Shown here piece by piece: positions 23,693-35,520 of a DNA stretch of 64,000 nt. Made by a program: the position numbers and the translations under genes. Below the pieces are notes generated by a model, which did not search any database, was not told the DNA's origin, and saw only the letters and a program-made list of their open reading frames with translations. This stretch comes from Gnetum montanum. Its lineage: Eukaryota; Streptophyta; Gnetopsida; Gnetales; Gnetaceae. Positions within the stretch are counted from its first letter, which is position 1; each line of letters starts with the position of its first letter. The stretch spans positions 335,511-399,510 of the forward strand of contig MNCI01036774.1 of the NCBI GenBank assembly GCA_015680685.1, given 5' to 3'.

Positions 23693-24459
23693 TGATGGGC
23701 CGCGATATCGCGTACGTGATATTGCAATCTGTCGCCAATTCTATAAATAAGAGGTGGCTCTCCCTTGTTTCTCCATCTAGATCTAGACCGTAGCCAAACT
23801 CTTGCCATTTTTCCATTCTAGAGATAGAATAATTTCCATGTGCCTGCAGTAGGAGTCCCAAAGTGAACGGATCTTTATTCAAGCAATTTTGTACCCAAGC
23901 ACAAAATTGTGTACAGCAATAAAGATGAACTTTTGGATAAACCTTGCAGTGCATGGACTAAGCTAATGAGGATTTAATTACTGTTGAATGTTTAAATTCT
24001 TTCTTAGGACTTAATCTCTCTCAAACCTCAACTCTCATAGTTAAGTGCATTCAGTACGACCGCTTCAAGCATGTGCATTACGCTTGGTAATCCCAGTAAC
24101 GAATAGCGTTTGGTAATCCCAGTAGCGTTGCATTGGTTCAAGGTGTGAAACGGCAAGTGGGAATGGATACTGATGCTAGGTTAATTAAAGCTTAGTTAGT
24201 TAAAGTTAGTTACTTAGTCTCTTCACCCTTTCCTCTCCTAGCATAGGCGATAAAACATAAAAGATATAAAAATCATATACCTCAATTTCACTTAACCATA
24301 CAACCGTGACAAATATAAGTGAGCTTGGGAAGACAACAACTGATTAACCTTAGGTGTTCCATGAGGCGTGTAGGCACTTAGTCTGCGAAGTTCAACTGGA
24401 TCGCATCTATAATGCTCGTATTCGTATGGTTGAGTGTAGGGGTACCTCGCCACTCATCA
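23693..24459 (+). repeat. 5' LTR of element C
   Basis: It runs from TGATGGGCCG to CCACTCATCA, 767 bp. TATAAATA is at 23742-23749 and AATAAA at 23919-23924. Compared with its partner at 29875 it lacks about 85 bases of the GATATC-rich U3 region and is otherwise closely similar. Confidence 0.92.
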
Positions 24460-24479
24460 TTGGTGCCATTGCCGGGGAC
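24460..24479 (+). other. Primer binding site for tRNA-Asp, element C
   Basis: TTGGTGCCATTGCCGGGGAC directly follows the LTR. The complement of the plant tRNA-Asp(GUC) 3' end is TGGCGCCGTTGCCGGGGA; only two transitions (C to T, G to A) separate them. Athila elements commonly use this primer. Confidence 0.9.
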
Positions 24480-24604
24480 TAAGTTGTTTGTGCGCTAAGT
24501 AGAACATAGGAAATCATCCACATCATCGGGAAGTTTAAACGAATCCTTAGGGTTAATCAGAAGAAAATTTAAACAATGGTCAATAGCACACCGACAAGAT
24601 AACA

Positions 24605-27600
24605 ATGTCTTCTTCTTCTCATAAAAGCACTTCACCACCTAGGGATCACATAAGAGACAATCGGTAGTCTAACACAGGTAACCTAGATCTGCCAGTTCCT
24701 CAAGAGTATCAGGTAGTGTATAGTCATCACGATGAGTATATACCCAATTTTACCTTTATCCTCCATCAAGATGAACAACTGCGTTGGTGAGACTTGCAAG
24801 GTAACATAGTGTTACCTCCAAATCGTGTAGTCCCTAACATGCTCCTTTGTGCTCTTGCATAGATAGACATGATGCAACTATACGCTGAATACGTTGCATG
24901 TGATTATGACATAAGGGATTATCATCCCAAAGTAGCGCAACGTTTAAGGGACTCGCGGTAGGAGAGTTACCATACCTCATTGAAGGCCAAAGGGGTCTCG
25001 CACGTCCTAAGCAAAATTGAAGATGGTGAACCAGTTATAATCGATTCTCCATCAAATCATGTTTCCCCTCCTAACGATGGTGAGGAGGTGGGGTATCAAA
25101 ACCTACACTCCACAATTCATAACCCTAGTTCTGATCCCCATGAACATCAAGTGTTCAATGAGGGAACACAAACAAATGACAAGGGCAGGCATTCTAATCG
25201 TCATCACGATCGGGGCTGTAGCCACTGAAGAGAAGGTAAGAAACATCATCATGGCGATGGTTCCCCTTCTTCTTCACCTTCATCGCATCATTCACCCTCT
25301 CCTTCCACATCAGGATGCAATCACAAGGAACACAATCGTGAGGATAAGGGTAAGCAAGATGAGAGACCTTGACAAGAGAGTCGAGAACGAGGACGAGGGC
25401 ATTCTAGAGAATCAAGGCATGGTAGAAGGGAAAGTAGGGAACTGCATAGGCATCACAGACGCCATGAAAGAGATGATAACGATGAACCCCTACTTGCCAC
25501 CTAAAGTATGTTAGATATTATGAAGGTTGTGAGAATACCTACAAGGCACCAGAAAGATAGTCAGATCAAGAGATTAGACATGAATAATATCCCATGGTTT
25601 GAGGGGGGTTACAACGCTGATCCGCAAAACCATTTACAGGCATTTCATGATGCTTGTGCCTTACAGAATATCAAAAATGAGTGGCAGAAGTTAAAGTTAT
25701 TTCTTAGGACACTCATAAAAGAAGCAGAAAGTTGGTACTGGTCCTTAGAATCGGAATCCATTAGACAGTGGAGTACAATGTTGGAACTATTCAACAATAA
25801 ATATCAAACGTACTCCAGAGTGTCCAACTTGCGTAAGTAGATCCAAGGATGGAAGTAGGGTAATCACAAACCCTTGGATGCTGCCATGGGCTGATATTAT
25901 GCACTGTTACATCGTTGCCCAGGCCATGGTTACGCACAACGGGATCAACTCCACCACCTCGTAGATGGGCTAAGACATGAAACCAGGAGAACCCTTGGAA
26001 CATATGCTCAAGCGAGATTATCAGAACTTAGGTCCCATGAAGTTCATAAACTGTTAGAGCAAGTAGCTAAGGAAGAAGTGGAGCTACGGAAAAGAGAAAA
26101 TGCGAAAGAGTATAACCGCAATCCTTCCCTCCAAAAGAAGGGAGTAAGATTCCATGAGGAAGAGGATCAGTCACCACTTGAAGAGTTGGTGAATAGAAAA
26201 ACCTTGCCACTTCAAAAGTTAACAACCAAAGTGTCAGCTAAGGTAGATCAAATGTGGAACTCCTTAGATAGTAGATTTGAAACCATCCTGAAAATCATAG
26301 AGGATTCTAAGGAGCAAAGTAGTGACCATGATAAGAAAAAGAGGAGAGACTCAGACCATGTACATAACAAGGGTAAGGGAAAAATGACTATCGCTGATGA
26401 GGTTGTGGACTCTGATACAGACAATGACGGTAGATGTGAGATCTGCCAATATGACCATCCTAAGGGATGTTGCCCAATAATCTCACATATGTAAGAGTCT
26501 GGGGTGTATGCACTCAACCCAAGACTTAACAAACGATAGGAACCCTGAAGGTTACCTTATCCCCAAGGTAACCCAAGGTAGTTCCACCAACCCTTAACAT
26601 ATTATCCAAGTGGAACTCTACCACAACCTATCGAGCAACACTAGCAATGGCAATACCCACAATCATGGGGGACACCACCGCCTAAACAACAATACCCTTA
26701 CCGACAACCAGACCTGTATGGCTATTATGTGCAGCAGCCGGTTTCTCCAAGTGACTCTATGGGTCACGCAACCCCACAACGTCACTACAAAGTTTGGGAG
26801 TATTTTATGACTCCCTCACCTAGAAAAGATACCCCACATGCATACCATCCTCTGAATCCATCTGCATCTCTTATGCCAATAGTTCCACTACCACCTGCTC
26901 CAACGATGCAAGGGGAACTCCCCACTCAACCGTAGCAACATAATGCTACGAGAGTGGTAAACCTTCAACCCACTGCTAGTTCTAACAACCATACAAAGAG
27001 AAGACCCTTCTTTAGAACCAACAGTCCAAACAAGCTCTCACAACCACAAGCGGTTGGGTCTATGACCACTCCTCCATCAAGAAAGGCTTCGAAGCTCCCT
27101 TCAAACCAACAATAGAGCTCAACGCACATGGTTATGTTAACACATACTATCATTGACTGGATAAAGGTGGGCCACCTTCCCAGGAAACTCTCTGACCTTG
27201 GAAGTCCCTTAATCTATCTCCAAGTTGCTGGGAACAAACCACGTAAGGCTCTTCTTGACTCAGGTTTTGAATTCAACTTAATATCGCAAGAAATGTATAA
27301 AGCCTGGAACCTGCCTCCACTCAAGAAGAGCAATATTCAATTAGAGCTGGCTGACCAGTCCATCACTGTCCCCTTGGGACTTGTGGAGGACATTATTACC
27401 ACTGTGTGTGGTTGGTCATACCCAGCTGATTTCCTAGTGATAGAAGTTAACAATAATAAAGGGGACTTCCTAATTATAATGGGGAGGGCATGGCTTAGTA
27501 CCATAAATGCATGCCTAGGAATCCGCAATATTTCCCTGAAAATATCTAAGGAAAATATTTATGGAAAGATCGAGAAGAACAAAGTTCCATGCATCACATA

Positions 27601-27964
27601 CAGTGATACAGAGGGTGATGACGTACAGGAGTTCTCAGCATTTCCTGTATGCAACCGGTGTGCCCAGGAAACTCAGATACAAAGGTGCCTGTATGTAGCA
27701 ACCACATAACAAGAGAACACCCAGTGGTTGATAGCTAATCAAGAGAGAAACCCACCAATATGCATGAAACTAACTGGGGGAACAACTTGCAACCACAACG
27801 AAAGCATAGATACATTGGAATATGAGCATTGCCAACTTCCAACCCTTAACCTAAAAACATCAATTGGGAGAAGTTGGGCACTTCTAAGAAATTCAAACAA
27901 ACGCTCATTATTTCAGAGCTCTCCCTTTCAATTCAATCATGGGGGAGATGGCCACCTATGCTAA
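24605..27964 (+). pseudogene. gag, protease and pol tail of element C
   Basis: ATG at 24605 begins MSSSSH, as in the gags of B and D. An N-terminal domain is followed by a His/Arg/Ser-rich linker (about 25190-25450, frameshifted), the capsid region (MNNIPWFEGGYNADPQNHL, about 25580-25640), a Lys/Asp/Glu-rich tail and a variant zinc knuckle CEICQYDHPKGCC near 26440. A Pro/Gln-rich linker leads to the protease, with LLDSGF at the active site, then LELADQS and IIMGRAWL (27128-27709). The frame then goes to GRSWALLRNSN and the terminus GGDGHLC. At least one frameshift near 25220 and several stops make it non-functional. Confidence 0.87.
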
Positions 27965-29874
27965 TCAATTGAGGCCCTCAGTTTCTTTTTAAATTTTTTT
28001 TTTACACATTTTTGTTTTACAATTTCTTCAACTTTTCATGTTTTTGTTTTACAATGTCATTTATACTTTTTATTTTTATTTGTGGGTGTATGTGTGTGTA
28101 TTATCCATTTTGTTAAGTTTTTCACCCAATAAGTGCTCTTAATGATGGTATGAACTATTTTCTATTGATTGCTAATGTTTGGTTTTTACCTTTAAGTGAT
28201 GATGTTGATACTAAGGTATGGCTCTTTTGATATAACAGGTAATGAGTCCACATTATCCATGCATCCATAAATTTCTATGGTCTCTCTCAGCTTGGAACTG
28301 TACAGTCCCTTTCTTCAAAATAATAAGAACTATAAATGAATTGGTGATTGGGCATTTCTCAAACTAAGGAAGGACTCAAGGATTGAAAAGGGTGTGGCTT
28401 CAAGGGAACTTGATGCTTTGTGTTGGCCATTCTCTTGGGTGCTTGGATGTTTTCTTCTTGAGTTTTCTTACCATTTTGACATTACCCAATTATCGGTAAG
28501 CTGAGTGAATAAAAATAATAATAATAATAATAAGTCTTTGCATGGTATGGTTCCCACGAAAAACACAAACATAAAACAAAAAAAAATAAAAAAACGTGGG
28601 AATTCAAAGCACACCTCTTAGACGAAATGATCATATGGGCTATAAGCACTAGTTATGGAACTAAAAACGCGTTCCCTCTAACTAAGGTCCTTTCTCGCTT
28701 CCTACCTTCTCATCTTTCGTTTCGTCGAAATGGTGGTGGCTCTTTGGAAAAGGCATTCTTGTTACTTCAAGTGGATGGATTGGCCAAATGTATTAATGCA
28801 AAGTCACTGGATGTGGTTTGTTTGAGGCCAGACTTGGAATGGGATCTACTAAGTCCCATTAATCATTAAATACACAAGGGGTTGTACACCACCTTGTTCT
28901 TGAGATTCCACTCCATTCTCCTCCTTCCATCCTTCTTTCTCCATTGTTCACCTCATTGCCGGTTGTATCATTAGTGTATATTTTGGTTGACGCATTGTTT
29001 TCTTTGTGGTAAATTCTTGTGGTTAAGACTTTAACTCTTATTCCAAATGACATTCCCAGAGCCTACAGACTCTTTGAATGTGTGTTTGTCAAGGCATTAA
29101 GGGCATAAGCCTACTTTGGGGAGGACCCACTGGCATTCTTCTTGGGTGCATCAGTTAATTTCTTTCCCTTAAACAATTTTTGCAATCAACCTTATTTTGT
29201 TCATTTCCATCTTGACATCCCTTTCATCGACATTACAGTTGTCTCTTTTTCTCCATCTTTCTTGTTTCTTTTCTTTCTCCATTCTATCGCTCCCTAGAGG
29301 TTCGCTCTTAGTCATGGGGGTCCTGACCCAATTTTTTTGATTTTCTCCTAACCCCTACACCTTCGGTAGTCACCATTATTATATCTCCAGTATCTAGATC
29401 AGCCATACCACAACTCAGCCAATGGACCTTTCACCAAAGCAAGGTATCAACTGCATTGTGATTCATTTACCCTTGCTAATATGCGACTGTGTTGTGTGTG
29501 CAGATGGCAATCATACAACAACGGTTTGGATTTGGAGGGAACATTTGGAATGGATCGGTGCTAAAGCAGCTATGCAAGGAACGAGATTGATGGTGCGCTT
29601 ACGGATGGACAACAAAAGGCACAATCTTGGCGTTGGCAGTAGTAGACTTCTTCTCTCTTCTCTCTTCTCTCTCAGCTACCAAATAAGGCTTGATGTCAAA
29701 TGTATAAAGTGTTCACTCTTGTTGTCGTGAACACCAGTTTTGTCATGTTTTGTAATGATGATCCATTCACATGTCATCCCATTCACCATTAGTTCCATTC
29801 AATTCAATAATCCCATACCTTCCCAATATTTTGTAAGGAACTCGAGGACGAGTTTTTATTTAGTCATGGGGGCA
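27965..29874 (+). other. 3' untranslated region of element C
   Basis: It is collinear with 1309-3249 of element A. GTCATGGGGG-type motifs occur at about 27937-27945 (ATCATGGGGG), 29311-29320 and 29863-29872, the last being the primer for plus-strand synthesis. A short ATA/ATAAT microsatellite lies near 28508-28530. Confidence 0.75.
29422..29730 (+). CDS. Small open frame downstream of pol in element C, function unknown
   Basis: This is the 102-codon counterpart of 2701-3105, beginning MDLSPKQGIN and sharing CVVCADGNH. The GT...AG interval is again exactly 60 bases (29444-29503). No known domain is visible. The Ser/Leu-rich end derives from a TCTTCTCTC-type low-complexity run. Confidence 0.33.
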   Translation: MDLSPKQGINCIVIHLPLLICDCVVCADGNHTTTVWIWREHLEWIGAKAAMQGTRLMVRLRMDNKRHNLGVGSSRLLLSSLFSLSYQIRLDVKCIKCSLLLS

Positions 29875-30692
29875 TGATGGGACGCTATATCGCATCTGTC
29901 GTAATATCGTGTACACGATATTGTATACGCGATATTGTGGCTTTCCCTACGATATCACTTATGCAATATCACAGTCTGTCGTCAATTCTATAAATAAGAG
30001 GTGGCTCTCCCTTGTTTCTCCATCTAGATCTAGACCATCGCCAAACTCTTGACATTTTTCCATTCCAGAGATAGAATAATTTCCATGTGCCCATAGTAGG
30101 AGTCCCAAAGTGAACGGATCTTTATTCAAGCAATTTTGTACCTGAGCACACAATTGTGTACTGCAATAAAGACAAAATTTTGGATAAACCTTGTAGTGCA
30201 TGGACTAAGCTAATGAGGATTTAATTACTATTGAATGTTTAAATGCTTTCTTAGGACTTAATCTCTCTCAACCCTCAACTCTCATAGTTAAGTGCATTCA
30301 GTACGACCGCTTCGAGCACATGCGTTACTCTTGGTAATCCCAGTAACGAATAGCATTTGGTAATCCCAGCAGCGTTGCATTGGTTCAGGGTGTGAAACAG
30401 CAAGTGGGAATGGATACTAATGCTAGGTTAATTAAAGCTTAGTTACTTAGTCTCTTCACCCTTTCCTCTCTTAGCATAGGCGATAAAACATAAAAGATAT
30501 AAAAATCATATACCTCAAGTTCACTTAACCATACAACCATGACAAATACAAGTGAGCCTGGGAAGACAACGACTAATTAACCTTAGGTGTTCCATGAGGC
30601 ATGTAGGCACTTAGTCTATGGAGTTTGACCAGATCGCACGTGTAATGCTCGTATTCGTATAGTTGAGTGTAGGGGTACCTTGCCACTCATCA
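29875..30692 (+). repeat. 3' LTR of element C
   Basis: TGATGGGACG to CCACTCATCA, 818 bp, directly after the polypurine tract. Its U3 has at least five GATATT/GATATC-type motifs between 29885 and 29975, more than the 5' LTR. TATAAATA lies near 29991. Confidence 0.92.
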
Positions 30693-32264
30693 ATAAGGTT
30701 CCATATACAGGGCCCATCAGCAAAAAATTTCAAATGTCAATATATCAAAAAATATAAGGAATTTTTCAATGAAATTAGGGTCCATGGAATCCCAAAAAAA
30801 GCCAAGAATATGATAAAATCATTGAAGAGGATCTTTAAAAGCTTAAAAATTAAAAATTTTGATGGAGAACATATTTAATAAACAAAATATATAAAGGAGC
30901 ACATGGTATGATGTGGAAGATGGATGTATGAAAGATTCTAGTTGCAAGAATGCCTAGGGATATAGTACTTAATGATCCTAGCCAAGGGATATGCAAGTGG
31001 CTCATCCCCATAGCAAGCATATGCCCTTCTTGCCCTTACATAACCTCAACCTAAGGAGTCTGTGGACCCCATAGGTGATTAATGGTCAATGGAGGTTAAA
31101 GACCAAAACTTGAAAGATTCTACCTAAGAATTCAAACACGTCAGACCAAAACATAGAATCAAGAACATGGACACTAGTAGTGAGGTGACTTATGATCAGC
31201 ATAGATGGATGATGGAGATGGTGGAATGGAATTCCAAACTAAGGTCATAAGAAGTCCCTTGTGGAGTATATGTTTAAAATGACCAAAGAAGATCCATCCT
31301 TAGTCCAGACCAAAACCAACCTCTTTCAGTGACTTTGCATCACCACTCCAAGACCAATCCACCCCCTTGAGACACAAGAGTACTCCTACAAAACAACCAT
31401 CATTCCATAAAGAGAAGAAAAGAGAAGTAGAAAGTGAGAGAGGACCTTAGTTAGAGGGGACCTTTAGGCATGGATACATGTCTTTCTAGTCCCATAACCA
31501 ATGCTTATAGCTTGTTTATTTGTCCAAGGGGTGTGCTTTGAATTCCCATCATGTTTGTTTGTTTGTTTTCTTTTTTCTTTTTTTTGGATGAGAACCACAC
31601 CGTGCAAAGACTTTATTTGACTTCCTATTAGTAGTTGGAATGGAACAGTAAGAAGTCCATCAAAAACACTTAAGCACTCATGTAAGTAGAAGAGTACAAA
31701 GAGTATTGAGTCCCCTTAAAGTCATAACCTATTCAAACCTTTGAATCCTTCCCAATTCTAGAAATTACCAAGGTCAAAAATTTATTGAGTTTCTTTAATA
31801 AAAGGAATCTTAAACTTCTAGAACAAGGAAAACCATAGAGCTTGTGGATGGGTGGATGATGTGGACTCACTACCTATTCCATGAAAAAGAAACCATGATT
31901 GAGTCATCAATACAAAAATTCAAAAATAAAAACCACACATTAGCAAACAAAACATAAAGCACAAACCACCATTAGAAATAGCCACAACACCACTATGTCA
32001 TGTTGGCAATAAAGCACTTTTATTAGCAGAAATTTGAAAATCACACTTAAATAAAACAAAGTAGAATATATAAGAAAGTGTAAAATATCCAATAAAGATT
32101 CAAATGTACTAACAATGGTGTAAAACAAAAAATGATGTAAAAATAGGAAAAATTTTGAAAATCAAAAAATTGTAAAATAAATAAATAGCAAAATCAAAAA
32201 CTTGAAAAACAAAAAAAAATAGAAAAACTAAGAAGCCATATGGATGATTAGCATGGATGGCCAC
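30693..32264 (-). other. 3' region of element B, proximal part
   Basis: On the minus strand this follows the pol terminus. From about 32260 to 31000 it matches, with divergence, the 3' regions of A, C and D, including a GGACTC(C/T)TT...GGGCA segment near 31040-31075. From about 31000 to 30720 similarity is lost. No coding frame is convincing. Element C interrupts it at 30692. Confidence 0.55.
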
Positions 32265-33660
32265 TCCCCCATAACTAAGTTGGAATGAGGAGATCCGAAA
32301 AATTGAATGTGGTCATCCATCCATTGAGGTATTTGTTACCCTAACTTACTTTGGCTCATGGAAAAGCTTCACTTTTTGGATGTTGACTAGCTGCTTTTTA
32401 TTTGGGCTCTCGGGTTTGTATGTGATCGTGGTCACAAAAGAAAAGGTTTCATCAATCATGTAAGGTGCTTCCCACAATGTTTGGAATTTTGTTTTCTGAG
32501 GTACATGTGTGGGATTCTAGTAAAGAACCTTATCTCCCAGTTGAAATTTCACTTTTGTATTCTTTGGTCATGTCATTATTTATTGAATGCCTTGTGCACT
32601 TCATTCAAAGATAGGGCCACCAATCGATTTTCGTCTAGCACATTGAGGTTGATTAGTCTTTCTTTTTAGGTTAGACTTAGGTTAAGATTCAGGTTATAGG
32701 CTATTGAGAGTGTATGGAGTTTGAATCGAACTAGAAGTATTGGAAGTTTTCTATACACTAACTCATAGGGAGAGTAGCCAATAGGGAGTTTCTATGTTAA
32801 GCGATAAGCCCAAAGGGCATCGTTGAGTTTTGTGCTCTAATCTCTCCTATATTTGCTTATGGTTCTTGTTAAGATCTTTCTGATCTCTTGGTTAGTTACC
32901 TTTGCTTGACCATTGGCTTGGGGATGATAAGGTGTTATTAATTTATGTTCAACCCTTAAGCGTTGCATCAACTTTCTAAAAGTGGCACCTATAAAATGAG
33001 TTCCATTATCAGAAATCAGTGCATGTGACATCCCAAACCTATTTACAACATGTTATTATACAAATATAGTAGCAATGGATGATGTACAATCAATGACAGT
33101 TGCTGCTTTTTACCATTTGATGTAATAGTCGACTACTACAATGATATACGCCTTTTTGTTGAACATGGGCATGATGGGACCCATGAAGTTTATGCCCCAT
33201 ATGTCGAAGGGTTCTAGTGGTTGAATCCACTATTGAGGATCCTTCATTCAAGTGGTCATCCCACCATCTCTTTGATAGCATCCACAAGATTAGAAAAATT
33301 GGTGGACATCATTGAAGATTTTAGGCCAATAGTACCCTGCCATCAGGATTTTTATGGCCATGTGTCTCCTTGCATAGTGGCCTCCACAAGGACCTTCATG
33401 AGCATCTTGGAGAACACACAATTGATCCACATCAAGGACACACCAAAGAACCAGGCCATTAGCACATACCTTGTAAAGGTGTCAGTTGATTTCCATGAAG
33501 TACTTTTTCCAATGAAGAAACTATTATTTCTTCCTAAAGTTCAAATATTGTGGCATCTCCTAAGTGACAAGGTAAGTGAGGATGCCATCATACCATTTTG
33601 GTGTAGCATGCACTTGGTCATTTATTGCTCCTATAAAGAGAAGTTCGTTTAGAAATTGAT
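32265..33660 (-). pseudogene. Athila-like integrase and pol terminus of element B
   Basis: On the minus strand the zinc-binding part reads AHEGPCGGHY, then AGYYWPKIF and a degraded CxxC (about 33410-33250). The core has VVVDYYIKW with the first catalytic Asp, then ALISDNGTHF with the second (about 33012). At the third acidic site the motif NGQAKVTNQEI has Lys where NGQVEVSN has Glu, so the catalytic triad is broken. Post-core sequence includes GYSPYELVY and DKVLYxNPTH, followed by a tail like that of D. Athila elements insert by this enzyme; this copy is inactive. Confidence 0.85.
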
Positions 33661-34580
33661 CAAAGAGTGGACTCTCCTCTTTATTATCCCATCTCAATCA
33701 AGAGAGATGGTCAGCAACCACATTCTTAGTTCCTTTTCAATCTATCATTGTGAGATCAAATTCCTGTAAGATCACAAGCCACCATATGATATAGGGGCTC
33801 ATCATTAACTTGTTCATCAAGAAGGAGATGGCACTATGGTCTATGTGCACAAATACTTTATAATGAAGCACATAGTGCCTGAACTTTTCAAGAGCATACA
33901 CCACTACCATTAATTCTTTCTCAATTGTGGTGTAATTTAATTGTGCATCCATAATGCTTTAGCTTGTGCAATGGATGTAATATGAATGTTTCTTATCATC
34001 CAACTATGTAAGCACTACTCCCAAAGCATAATTAAATGCATCTATCATTATATGAAATGGTCTAGACTAGTTTGGTGCCTGTAGAATTAGAGTTTCTATG
34101 AGTTTCTCCTTTAGTAGTTGGAATGCATATTTGCACTCCTTAGTCTTGAAAAATGGAACATCTTTCTTTGTAAGCTTGACCAACAGCTTTGTGATCTTAG
34201 AGAAATTCTCTATGAATCACTAGTAGTAGCCAGTATGTCCAAGGAATGATTGGACATCTTTAACTATCTTTGGTTGGCATGTGATTCCTTAGATGAGCCT
34301 TATCTTTTCCTAGTCTACCTCAATCCATTCTTGTGAAATTCAGTGCCCCAATACCATGCCTTCCTGGACCATTGAATGGCCTTTCTACCAATTTAACCCC
34401 ACCTTGAGGAGTTATTCTATTTCCTTGATGATTTAATTTACTGTGGGGCTCAATCGCTACTGTGGCTATCTTCTTGGCTTCATGGCTAGGTCAGTGTAAA
34501 TATAATGTTGGCATATCCTTGGATCAATTCTTGTTAGTTTGGAATATGACCAAGCAAATGTTGTTGGCCTCTTATTGATG
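33661..34580 (-). pseudogene. RT remnant and RNase H of element B, RT palm deleted
   Basis: The minus strand reads the RT entry (LSPTVN, then IIKE and LLKVG near 34410) and passes directly to the region normally after the catalytic palm: KGHSMVQEGMVLGH, then VQSFLGHTGYY and FSKITKLL. The F-x-D-D box and surrounding palm and fingers are absent. RNase H follows: FHIMIDAFNYALGVVL with its first Asp, then NYTTIEKELMVVVYALEKFR with the Glu, and VHIDHSAI with the next Asp (33952-33737). Element B therefore could not reverse-transcribe by itself in its present form. Confidence 0.85.
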
Positions 34581-35520
34581 ACCTACAATAGCTTGTCTTT
34601 TTGTTTTGGAGCAAGATTTGCATTGATTATGATCGACTTACCATTATTTAAAAATGCATATTCTATGTCAGTTGATAGAGTTATTAACTCTAGGGGCTCT
34701 TGCTTGAAATTATCAAGAATTTCCAACTCTCTGCAATAGGTATCTTCATTATTGAAGAGTTGGTAATGAACTCGCTCAAGTTCATCCATGTTTTCGACAT
34801 AGGCACATGTTAGGTGCTCAGTAGGTTCCATGCATGATGTGCTACTGTTAGAGTTAGTTGTCAACCACTAGGTGCCGTCTTGTTTTATGGTTGTTGTGTA
34901 CTTACACCTTTGGATATCTGTTTCTTGTGCACATTGATTGCATGTTGTAATGAATGTACTCTTGATGAACCAGATCTTTTGCACACAATTGCACCCATTA
35001 TCACCATATGCAATGCATGGAACACGCTTCTTCTCTAAACATCCAAATTCATTTTCCTTGGAGATTTCCAAGGAGAGGTTACTTATGCCCATATGTGTAT
35101 CTGCTATGCTTAACCATGCCCTTCCCATAATGATGGGGAAGTCACCATTACAATTTTCCACCTTGATCACCAAAAAATCGATAAGATAGGACCACCCGCA
35201 AACTGTCATCACAATGTCCTCCACTAATCCCAAGGGGACATTTATTGATTGATCTATTAATTTTAAATAAATGTTATTCTTCTTGAGGTGCAATAGGTTT
35301 CAAGCCTGGTACATGTCACGGAAGATGAGATTGAGACGAAGACTAAAATTAAGAAGAGCCTTGCATGGCTCATGTCCAGCAATTTGCAAGTAAATAAGAG
35401 GACTTCTTGGGTCAAATCTTTTTGTGGGAAGATTACAAGCCTTATTCTCATTAGAAACAGCATGAGTTAGCATTACAGTGTGGAACTAAGGTGGCACTCA
35501 ATTTGAAGGGTACTCCAATG
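34581..35520 (-). pseudogene. Athila-like protease of element B
   Basis: The minus strand reads the upstream linker (CKLLDMSHAR near 35380), a degraded active site (LILVFVSISS, from a frameshifted LLxSGxxxxLIS), then LKLIDQSINVPLGLVEDIV and IIMGRAWLS near 35110. A C-terminal extension with two CxxC-like groups (CNQCAQETDIQRC) and a frame to MDELERVHYQL follow. The same extension is where A and C jump to the pol terminus. Confidence 0.82.

Larger units (their letters stand above)
23693..30692 (+). mobile_element. Element C: complete non-autonomous Athila-like derivative
   Basis: Both LTRs (23693-24459 and 29875-30692), a tRNA-Asp primer site and a polypurine tract are present, so the element is structurally complete at 7.0 kb. 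The coding part is gag and protease joined directly to the last residues of pol. RT, RNase H and integrase are missing at the same junction as in A. It lies in the 3' region of B in opposite orientation. The 5 bp flanks differ (ACAGA and ATAAG), so a target duplication is not preserved or the ends were altered. Confidence 0.9.

Noticed and set aside
23688-30697. ACAGA and ATAAG as a decayed target duplication of C
   Set aside because: Three of five bases differ; transitions could explain only some, so I do not claim it.
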